In this document: positions 55,181-64,000 of the stretch, piece by piece
Layout of the letters: every line of letters begins with the position of its first letter
How positions within the stretch are numbered: position 1 is the stretch's first letter
DNA from: Vandiemenella viatica
Lineage: Eukaryota > Arthropoda > Insecta > Orthoptera > Morabidae
Length of the DNA: 64,000 nt
Reading direction: 5' to 3'
Assembly: GCA_031002005.1 (NCBI GenBank)
Contig: JARYHS010013630.1
Location: 233,003,539 to 233,067,538 of the forward strand
Position numbers and translations under genes: made by a program
The notes under the pieces: generated by a model
What the model saw: the letters and a program-made list of their open reading frames with translations, nothing else
Told to the model about the DNA's origin: nothing
Database searches by the model: none

Positions 55181-56121
55181 ATTTTTTCCACGATTTCTGA
55201 GTATACAAGGAAGTTTTCCTATTTTTTTTTTATTTTATTTTTTACCGATTTTACATTTTCATTTACATTTACATTTTCTGTTTGTTTTACGGGGAATTAT
55301 ATGATAAGTAGTTATCTATTGTAGAATGTTCCAGAAATCATTTGGGGAATACTCCGGTGCCCTACATTTTCGACATTTTTAGGGGATTCCCGAGCAAATT
55401 GTATATATGAACGACAATTCGGATTTTATTCGTTCATTAGTTTTCATCACTTAGAAGAGAAAAATTTTATCTTTGTTACTAAGTCAAAATGACGTCAGAT
55501 GAAGAGCCGAGTACAAGAGCGAGTGTAAAGAGAAAAAAATACCTTCAGTTTTATAGAATTATTCATCACCCGATTGCGCACCAAAGTATTAGGTTGAATC
55601 CCAGATTTCTGTTGTGAGAGCATACGACACTGCTGATGGTGAATAATCTGTCGGCAGGAGAAGTTAAGGTTGGCTGCCCTCTATAGGTCTTTCAGAAGAG
55701 CAAAACTGAATGGACTAGAACCAGGTCTCACCCTCTCCGTCTTTCATCTCTCATTCCACACAGCCATCCACACCTACAACAAGGCAAAGGGAAACCTTTC
55801 CAGTTCATCTTCCCTACTCTTGTAGTCACACATGGTATCACAAGAAGAAGAAGAATAGTTATTTAATTTTACTGTGGTAATATTTTTAATCTAATTTTAT
55901 TTGAATGTTTTGATTATGATTAATGTTTTACTTAAAAATTCCGAGATTCATTGGTAATCAACCGTAACCTTATAACACACGATTATGCATTCAGTTTATA
56001 AATCGGTAAATTACTTCCAGAAAATGCCTCGAATAAAGTGATTGCTGGTTACTTCGCAAGTCTCCGAAAGTCCAGTTACATGACGCCTTCGTACAAGAAT
56101 CTGACTAAGGATATGAATGAC
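55181..56121. other. Anonymous sequence
   Basis: A T-rich run near 55220-55250 and an (AAG)n run near 55842-55853. The latter could be the tail of an unrecognised LINE, with the GC-richer 55680-55830 as its 3' end, but no motif confirms this. Confidence 0.35.
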
Positions 56122-56265
56122 TTTTTCAAGGAAGCATCCCGGCATTCGCCTGGAGTGATTTGGGGAACCATAGAAAACCCAAATTTGGATGTCCGGGCGG
56201 GGATTCGAATCGCCGTCCTCCAGAATGCGAAGCCAGAACGTCAACCGTTCACCCACCACGCTTGG
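56122..56265 (-). mobile_element. SINE family A, copy 12 (lacks the 3' third)
   Basis: Minus-strand head CCAAGCGTGGTGGGTGAACGG, B box GATTCGAATCCCCG, junction CCAAATTTGGG, core CCCAAATCACTCCAGGCG, CCGGGATGCTTCC, and then the element ends in CTTGAAAAAG. The GAATTCC and GAGGCGTAAAG blocks are missing. No TSD was found, so this may be either a second short form or a deletion. Confidence 0.88.
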
Positions 56266-56439
56266 TGCAAAAAAACATGGAGCTTGAGAACAAATTGTCA
56301 ACCTTCTTTCTCGAGTTACAGGATTCTTGTTCCTATTTATTTTATTTTTGAAATATGAAAATAACGTTTTTGGATTTGTGTTGTAATTGAAAGTGAAGAC
56401 ATTTTAGCTAGCCATGTTGATGCGCTCAGCGATTTGCGC
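56266..56439. other. Short anonymous spacer
   Basis: Nothing recognised. Confidence 0.4.
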
Positions 56440-56830
56440 ATGGGAGGTAAATTCTGAGGAGCGGCCGAGTGAGGTAAGGGGATGCGGTGGCGCCTGGCAG
56501 CCCAGCTCGTTAGGAAGCAATTTGTGGGGAATTGTTGTTTAATTCCTGGAAGGCGGCATCCTACTCCACAGCTTGCGCCGCGCAGGAGACCGAATCATTA
56601 GCGGAACGGCTGAATCGGAAACTGTTTGCTGCAAAAACTCGGCTCGCCGAATTAGTTGGTGCCACAATCCCCCGAGGTTCTCCAATGTTACCACCGGATT
56701 AACTCCCACGAGGAAGACAACAAACTCGACGTCAATTGCAGAGCACGCCTCTAGTGCTGCAGCGGACTCAAGTTTCCTCCTCCTCTTTAATCTGCACCAG
56801 CGCCAATAGTGATTGAAACAGCAGGCGCAA
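56440..56830. other. GC-rich block
   Basis: GC and CpG are raised. A 78-codon open frame at 56573-56809 (plus) has no domain. A candidate island or exon. Confidence 0.35.
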
Positions 56831-59639
56831 AGTCACTAAACAGTACCTTAAGAGGTAACCTGCGTTGCATAACCACTTTGAGAGTTTGTCGGCATTGGTC
56901 TGAGCTATCCTATCTTTTCGATGACAGCGTGTTATTTAGAGGAGATCGGCCCAATTTTCCGCTTTCAACACATGCTAGCCGTTAGCTGGAACCAACAAAT
57001 TAAGAGGTAATTTGAAATACCTCTGGAAATGAAAAACTCACTGTTCTTATCTAAATATTATTGATTTTAATTAATATCATTTACTGACACGAATTTTAAG
57101 ACACTTATGTTACAATGAAAAAAGTTGCCCTCATAATTCACACGCAATTTGAGCTTGTGTACGAAAGGTCTGTGATCACGTCATACAACCTTCTCCAAGG
57201 GGCAAGACACACACAGTGTCCCGCGCCCTGATTTGCTTCAATTTAGGCACACAATCATTAATCGCTGCCTACACAGCTGTATTGGACAGCACAAAAAATT
57301 GTTACTTAAATATAACAACGCAATTCTACCCCGCTTGCTAAGCAAACTACAGTCTTTGGAAATTCAAATGTTCCAACTCAAGCAGCAAACATTAATAAAA
57401 TTATTCAGTATACTTAGAATTAATACATGTAATATAATCCAATATTAATAACAATTGAATATTGATAATAATGAATGATTGGGGGTTACCAGATAATGTT
57501 GCAGCTGCCAGTCTACAGTCATTTTGGAGACGTATGATGAGAATATTTGGAAGAAGGAACAAAACTGATCCCTCTTAATACTATGTTTAGCATCGGTTCA
57601 GCAAAGCTTTGCTAAATAATATACCTATATAATAGCCAGATTGTGACTGCCCTAACTGAATCAATCTCTTTACGCATGTTCTTATAAGTTCATTTTTTGC
57701 ACTAAGAATTCCTCTCTGCAATACATTTTTTGTTTATATCTATCATAAAAGGTCGAACAATGATCGAAGAAAAAACAAATCTTGTCACCCGGTCATGATC
57801 TGTGATCCTAAAAACTTGTTTTAGGTCTACTAAAAATTTCACTTGTTACTTCGTGTCTATTTATTAATACCTTGTATGATACTAAATTTGTGACCTGTGA
57901 AGTGCTATAGAACAGTGACAATACCGTAACCGCAGTCGCACTCTCATGAAAGGTAACTCAAGATTTGTCACTAGCCTCTGTTTAACTGTTAAAAGATAAA
58001 CATTTAATACGATTAAATAGATAATTAAATATCGTTCTATAAAGATTCCAGAAATTATTTGAAAGTGCGCCCATTTTCTCTTTTTTTAAATTTAAAAAGT
58101 AACAATTTTTGGTTAAAAACAAATACATTAATCGGTGTATCCCAAATAGCGCTCGAAATTGTCATTTTTATTATTGCCAACACAGAAGACTGTAATTGAT
58201 ACCTTAACCTTTACAATTCGAATGTTACTCAGATCTCTTACACCGTTTTTAAGAGATCAAAGCAAGAACTTGGAGCAGGAATTACACATCTATTCTTAGC
58301 TTCAATTATATATATATATATTTAGCCGTATGTACTTAGTTTCTACTTATTTTTCCCTAGAAATATAATTGTGTTGGCAGATTGCGGTGATGAAAATAAA
58401 AGGTTTTATTCAATTTTCCTCAGCATGTCTTAACGTCACTAATTTGCAATATAATACCCCTAAAGCCATTTGCTTACAGAGTGTAGTACTAAAAATACGG
58501 ATAAATCAGAAATTTTGTTGTTGCAGCATTGTAGGGTGACGTCTTACCTAAATCATTTAAAAAGCTTAAATAAACAAAACCTAACCATGAGAAGTAATTG
58601 GCCCACCGACAAACAATTCCTTTGACAGACTGAGAAACTAAAAGAAACTTATAATAATATTATCACAGATCATAACAAAGAAACAATAAATTCTACTTTA
58701 ACATGAAATTATCCATTTCATTGCAGAATTAATAGATGGAATCAGCATATCGGAAAAACAAAACCAGTATCCACAGAAGAATAAGTTCCTTAAGAAAATG
58801 TCATTATTAAGGCGTGATGGGCAAACATAAGTCAAATCTTTCAGTGAAATGTAGTAAAACTAGGACTATGACCTTAATCAGAGATCACATCGAAAATACT
58901 TGAAAATAACTTGTACGATATATTTTAAAACAGAGTTGAATGATCGAATATACGTTAAAGATTGTGGTAATTGTGTTATTGTTGCAGAACGTAAATAATT
59001 TTTTATTATTACATGGAATATTTATTCCTAAAATTATTATTATCGCTGAAGAAAAACTCATATTTTATAATATACTTCTAAGTGGACGAAGTGGTGGGTA
59101 ACTGTTAGAAGAATAATATTTCCAAAACCTTCATCACTGAAACTCTACAGTGCTGATTTTTCATCGTGAGAGCTTCAGTATATACGTTTTCCTTTTATCT
59201 GTTCAATAGAGAATAGCGGAAAAACATTCTTCCACCTCATATGCTCTGCATGATTAGTGCCTAATATCAGTACGTATTTGGCCTACTGAACGCTTCCGTC
59301 TTACAATGCCCTTGTAGATGATACACCAAGACAATAATGTGATCGCCTAGACGCTGTCATTGTTCCTTCACAATATCCTGCAGCTGCTTCATATCACTCC
59401 TACACAGAATTGGCGCAACTGTGACACAATCACGCCATGTGATATCCGCAGATCTGCGTGGGCGACGTTAACTGAACACGTGGAATCTTCAAGCTGTTCT
59501 AAATTCACAATGAACGGTAAACGTGGAATGATATGTACGAAAATGTCATATGGATCTTGAAATAATCTGGCATCTATGAATTATGAACCCAGAAAGAACT
59601 TTTTAAGTAGCTCTCAGAATCCATTGTAAACTCTGTCTG
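56831..59639. other. Anonymous AT-rich sequence
   Basis: No feature recognised over about 2.8 kb. Confidence 0.4.
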
Positions 59640-59960
59640 ATATCTTTTCTACCAACAATACTTCATCCCATCCCTGCTTCTCCAAGACTCCTTTAACCTT
59701 GTGAACTATCTTTCTTTTCTATTAAAACCCATCATTTAATTTTCCATAGCTCTTTGGGCTATTCTAACACTCCCTTCAATAAATTCAATCAATGTCTGTG
59801 TGTACTTTGTCCTGGCCTGATGTCTCTTGAGAACTATCTGACTTTTCTATTAAAATCCAGCATTTAATTTTCTATAACTCTTTTGGCTGCTCTAACATTC
59901 CCTTTAATAAATTCAATAAATGTCCCGGTCTTGCAGCCGTAAGTCAGGATGAATATCAGA
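59640..59960 (-). pseudogene. RTE-like LINE, C-terminal fragment with internal duplication
   Basis: The minus strand from about 59960 reads ILTYGCKTGTFIEFIKGNVR and AAKRVIEN, corresponding to the family's L-x-Y-G-x-E-x-W...R-A-x-x-R-x-M-E-R region downstream of the reverse transcriptase. The same stretch then recurs (IEFIEGSVRIAQRAMEN) because of a 128-bp duplication, followed by KGVLEKQGWDEVLLVEKISD. Stops and frameshifts abound. Confidence 0.5.
59703..59930. repeat. Tandem duplication, 128-bp spacing, two copies of ~100 bp
   Basis: GAACTATCTTTCTTTTCTAT at 59703 recurs as GAACTATCTGACTTTTCTAT at 59831, and the following 80 bases remain alignable (CATTTAATTTTCC; AATAAATTCAAT). Confidence 0.88.
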
Positions 59961-60078
59961 CATTTTAACTTACTGCGATATTACAGATTCACTCACCAGG
60001 ATTCACTTAATTAATCATCTGAAACACTGCTTTCCCTATTTACACATGTCATAATGATGCAGGTTTACAAGTTGATGC
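59961..60078. other. Short anonymous spacer
   Basis: Nothing recognised. Confidence 0.4.
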
Positions 60079-60100
60079 TTTTTTTTTTTTTTTTTTTTTT
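60079..60100. repeat. Poly(T) run of 22 bases
   Basis: Directly precedes the truncated 5' end of LINE copy 2. Confidence 0.9.
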
Positions 60101-60105
60101 GATCT

Positions 60106-61350
60106 TCAAACTTTCAGCTTTCGACTCTGTGCCACAAAACCACCTTCTAGCGAAGCTTCGAGCGTACGGCATATCCGATCAGCTTTGAGACTGGATAAAG
60201 GATATTTTTACTGGTCGGTCGCAGTATGTCGCCGTTGGAAGGGAAACGTCTTTTAATATAAATGTTTGGTCGGTAGAACCTCAAGGAACTGTAATAGGAT
60301 CATTGCTTTCCTTAATTTTTGTAATAGATCTCGGAGAACACGTGATTAGAAGTTTCAAAATGTTCACTGATGGTGCGGTCATGTGTAGAGCAGTAAGGAA
60401 TTTGACCGATTGCTTAGAAATTCAGCGTAATCTGGATGTTATTTTGGCATGATGCGACGAATGGCTACTTACACTAAATTGTAAAAAATGTAAGGCACTG
60501 TGCATAAATAAAAAAAATAAAAAAATAATTTCTTTTTTAATGAAAGGAGAGTTCACTTATTGATATTGTGGGTTACATGAAATATTTGGGCGTAACAGTA
60601 CAAAGAAATATGAAATGGGACTTACACATTAGTTCGGTAGTAGGTAGAGCTAATTCAAGGCTGCGATTCAGAGGTGGAATCTTGAAACGTTGTAATGCAC
60701 AAACAACGGAGATGGCGTACAAACCACTAGTTCGTTGGGCATCCGTTTCGTAAGGGTTTAAATGTCAGTACACAAAAAAATCCGCTCGATACAACTGCTT
60801 GCACAGTTCTTACGAAAGCGTCACTGAATTGATTATTAGATTGGGACCGTTTGAATTCATTAGTAAACATGCGTACACTGATTTTCACTTGCAAGTGCAA
60901 TGTAATACTTTGTTCACAACCTATTTTGGTCACAATGACAGGAGAGATAAGATTATAAAAATAAACCGATCGAGATGGGTGAGCGTTTAATATTCTGACC
61001 TCGCATTCGGGAGGACACCAGTTCGAGTCCCCGCCCTGCTTTGGGTTTTCCGTGGTTACCCCAACTCAATTCAGGCGAATGCCGGATGCTTCCTTCAAAA
61101 GACCATAGCCGAATTCCTTCCCGTTCCTTGCCCCCGTCCCATCCCGCCTCTAATGACCTCGACATCGACGAGGCGTAAGGCCATAAGTAAAAAAAATATA
61201 ATTCAGATGGCTCACTGATATTTATTTGAATTATTTTTGAATTATTTCTTCCTTCCTACCATTCTGGATTGGAATTAACAGAAAAGACATTAGTATTTGT
61301 TGCAAAGAACCCTCTGCCATCCACAATTTTGTTAATTGCAGAGTATATAT
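60106..61350 (+). mobile_element. CR1-like LINE copy 2, 5'-truncated and decayed, split by a SINE
   Basis: It begins inside reverse transcriptase motif A (TTTCGACTCTGTGCCACA, matching F-D-S-V-P-H of copy 1) and follows copy 1 through AYGISD, FTDGAV-like motif C (the F-A-D-D box has mutated), YLGVTVQRNMKWD (60580-60630), VGRANSRLRF and SYESVTELIIRLG, to the 3' end CTCTGCCATCCACAATTTTG and GCAGAGTATATATGTATG. Stops and frameshifts are frequent. A family A SINE (60966-61196) interrupts the last part of the ORF after DRRDKI. Confidence 0.88.
60966..61196 (+). mobile_element. SINE family A, copy 13, inside LINE copy 2
   Basis: Head CCGATCGAGATGGGTGAGCG, B box AGTTCGAGTCCCCG, a shortened junction (the CATCCAGATTTGGG block has become CTGCTTTGGG), core CCCAACTCAATTCAGGCG, AGACCATAGCCGAATTCC, CCCGCCTCTAATGACC, GAGGCGTAAGGCC and ATAAGTAAAAAAAA tail. 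No exact TSD is evident. Confidence 0.9.
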
Positions 61351-63439
61351 GTATGTGTAAATATAGAAGCAAATTTATTCTAAATTAATTTACCACTTCA
61401 ATACAATAATTAATTAAATAATTCTTCAACTTTTTGTTTCAAGAGTTAGCCAAAATATGATAATATATATATTAAGTATATGAGAATATCTATTTTACAC
61501 ATACATTTCCATCGGCTAAAGCAATATAAAACATATTAAATTAAATTTAAACTTTATAAAACTAGGCAACGACTGTGCTTTGCAGACTATTTTTTATCTG
61601 TCGGGAGCATTAGAAATACATAAATATAACGATACGAACTTCTTAACAAAGGACTCTGCTTATATCTGTTGAATGTTGCGGCTTTTTGAACATTTGCAGT
61701 GACTGCGGAGTAGGACGTCTAGTAAACACCATGTTTTCGAAGGTAAGTGTAGACTGCTTAACGTGTAGCATCTCTTCCACTTAGAGCGATCTCGTTATTC
61801 CGTCAGTGCTGCCGTCAAAGTACCACTTGAAGGATCCATTCTACAACTCAGGCGCCAGGCACACAAAGGAATCTGCGCTCCCCCTTAATAACGTTTCTCC
61901 TTGTTGAGAATTCGAGTAGTCTGAAGCTCGTGGATAAGAAAGAAGATCACTGATATCTCATTTTTTCCAGCACAATGTATCGAGCCACAACATATGAATT
62001 GTGTACCTTCATATTATTCCTGTAATATTACGGTGCAACATGAATACTATCAAAACAGCGAAATTTAGTTCTAAATTGAGTTTCAAATAAATGAAATTTG
62101 AGAAGTTCCTCAGACTGTCATGCTGCTGCGAAGCCCGGCTGGCGTACCTTTTAAGACAGTTGATAAATTTTTACATTCATCAGGAAAAAAATAGAACAGA
62201 AAAATGTCTGCAAATGTAAAATATAAACACTCCATTTAAACCGCGTAGATATTGTTTAACTCAATTGCCGTTTTTTAACTCTCGCTTTGGATTATTAATT
62301 ATTGCCTTCAAAACATATGCAGCAGAAATGTAAGCAGACGGGCTCAAGCGCAGCTTTAGTGACTTCCCGCATATCTCCGAGCAATCCTGAGATAGGAAGG
62401 AACCGATCTTGGAAGTAATCTCGGGTTCGCTGTATTACAAGTGATGTTGCCGGATACTTGCTTGAAAATTGCTTCTGAACCACAAAATCATTTCCTTCAC
62501 ATTGGAACGAAATAAAGAATAAATATCTTACCTGCGGGGTTGTTTTAAAATAAAACCACTCAAACTTCCATTAATGTATCAATACCGTACAGTGTTTCAA
62601 GATTGCAAAAATCCAATGACGTAAAAAATAATTTTAATTTTTTAATTACGAGATTCTATAGCATCCGTATCATTGTGCTCTGAGGTATTGTTATAATAAT
62701 TTGTTGCCTTTATGAATTTTAACTACCTTAGCAAAATTAGTTTATATTTGTTAGACCTATATCAATTATTCGTAATATATTTTAAAATTTTTTGAGGAGC
62801 TTATTAGAATCTATACTGATAATCAGCAAATGATTGTAGGGGAATAAAGTTTCAGCTTGGTGTTAAAATGAAACGAAACTAAAAGAAATCGCACCAAATT
62901 AAATGATAACAAATATATATCTTAGTTAATGGCACAATCATTGTTACTAGACCATATTAAATAGTCCGGGCCAACACATAGCGCATCTCTCTGCTGAAAG
63001 TCCAAAATCGAAATTTTCAAGAACAGAATACTTAAAGAAAATAATTAACAGGAAGAAAGTAAAGGTATTAAAACAATGATATATGTTATATTAAAAAACG
63101 TTTTGAACGGTTCTTATAAATTAATTGTTATCATACACAGGAATGTTAATGATACGATTTTTAAAATTCAATTTTTATTTATTCAAATGTTTGTTGAAAG
63201 ATAAAAATCATTTTAAATTTCTGTATGTTTTTTTTAAAAAAAATGTTTTCGCTGACTTAAAGACCCTTATATATCAATTTTCCACGTTTCTTCACCACGT
63301 TACTTCTGTAGTGGGTGTGACAGTGTAACAGTATGTGTGTGAAAAGAGCAGCATGAAGAGTTCCAAATATCTTGTGGTCGTCGTTCCGCCTTTTTCTTCT
63401 CTAACCACTCTTGAGCGGCTCACTTTTCTCGTTCCAGAG
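61351..63439. other. Anonymous AT-rich sequence
   Basis: No gene or mobile element recognised. Confidence 0.4.
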
Positions 63440-63660
63440 TCCCTAAAACATTAATGGCAGACGCGGAGTCTCCGCTGCGACCTGTGGGAAGTAAACGTCA
63501 CCGTTACTGCCTCGCCAGATTTTACACCGCTATACGACGCCAGTGGACGAGAGCTCACGGCCCCTGTATAGATAGGCAGCGCCGAGGAGCTTTCAGACCA
63601 GCAGACGGCTCATTATGGCTGAACGCGGAGGAAGCGCTTCGCGTCTGAATTGGCAACTTC
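63440..63660. other. GC-rich, CpG-rich block
   Basis: CpG-dense sequence with a 64-codon plus-strand frame (63454-63648: PVGSKRHRYCLARFYTAIRR) of unknown nature. It may be an exon, an island or a repeat fragment. Confidence 0.35.
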
Positions 63661-64000
63661 AAAAAGGTTAACCGAGCCATTTCCCTCATACAGAGAAAGC
63701 TTGTTAAAAATAATTGGTCCATGTGAAAGACACTGAGTAACTTTTGGAACTCACACGGCAGGGGAGATATTTTTGTGTGGCACGTCAGCATTCACAAGCT
63801 TCAAAAGTAAGTTTTTCACAATAGCTCCGAGGCTTTCTCAATGCTTTTAAAACATTATTTTAGTTTAGTGATGTTTTGTTCTTCTGATTAATTAGGGTGA
63901 AACAAGCAGGAGAAACCGCAACTTCTCAAAGTATAGAAGTATTCCTACAGCATAAAATACATTACACTTTTTTTAATGAATGAAGCTGGAGGAAACGGTA
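63661..64000. other. Anonymous sequence to the window end
   Basis: Nothing recognised. Confidence 0.4.

Overview
This window looks like AT-rich, gene-poor nuclear DNA of an arthropod, most likely an insect. I infer that from composition (long AT-rich stretches, TA and A/T microsatellites), the absence of any bacterial-type gene organisation, and a repeat content typical of insects: tRNA-derived SINEs, R1-, Jockey-, RTE- and CR1-like LINEs, a hAT element, a Helitron and LTR elements. The all-over presence of one SINE with a CCAAATCACTCCAGG core suggests a hemimetabolous (polyneopteran-like) insect, but I cannot name the species. I found no host protein-coding gene, rRNA or functional tRNA that I can defend. 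Everything I recognise as coding is transposon-derived, and nearly all of it is broken.

Layout. 1-5.9 kb: a possible LTR tail, a decayed tandem repeat, a SINE with clean target-site duplications (TSDs), a GC/CpG-rich island and a first copy of the common SINE (family A). 5.9-8.6 kb: a complete hAT element with terminal inverted repeats and a perfect 8-bp TSD; only the C-terminal transposase remains and a SINE sits inside it. 8.7-22 kb: five family A copies including a head-only one, two SINEs of another family, an RTE-like 3' remnant, a 53-bp mini-insertion with TSDs, and a 91-bp sequence present twice. 22.3-29.9 kb: a deep nest, in which an RTE-like endonuclease region is split by a Jockey-like LINE on the minus strand, which is split by an R1-like LINE on the plus strand, whose 3' tail is split by a non-autonomous Helitron; a SINE also sits in the Jockey element. 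30-31 kb: a solo LTR with a 4-bp TSD and an internal TATA box.

31-43.8 kb is mostly anonymous AT-rich DNA with two family A SINEs and a 116-bp tandem duplication. 43.8-49.4 kb: an LTR retrotransposon with two ~420-bp LTRs, a primer binding site and a purine tract, carrying only a broken Gag-like coiled-coil reading frame, with a 5'-truncated CR1/Jockey-superfamily LINE inserted in reverse; that LINE has a 765-codon uninterrupted frame. 49.4-64 kb: a TTAA-flanked element with 14-bp inverted repeats, four more family A SINE copies, another SINE family, an RTE-like C-terminal fragment, and a second decayed copy of the CR1-like LINE that is itself split by a SINE.

How the parts relate: the LINEs supply (or once supplied) reverse transcriptase and endonuclease; the SINEs, the mini-insertion, the Helitron and the Gag-only LTR element look like non-autonomous users of machinery encoded elsewhere. 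Insertion order can be read from the nesting: RTE first, then Jockey, then R1, then Helitron; and LTR element first, then CR1-like LINE. Four GC-rich islands (around 2.5, 14.9, 56.6 and 63.5 kb) and one weaker patch (40.7 kb) are the only places where I would look for host regulatory or exonic sequence.
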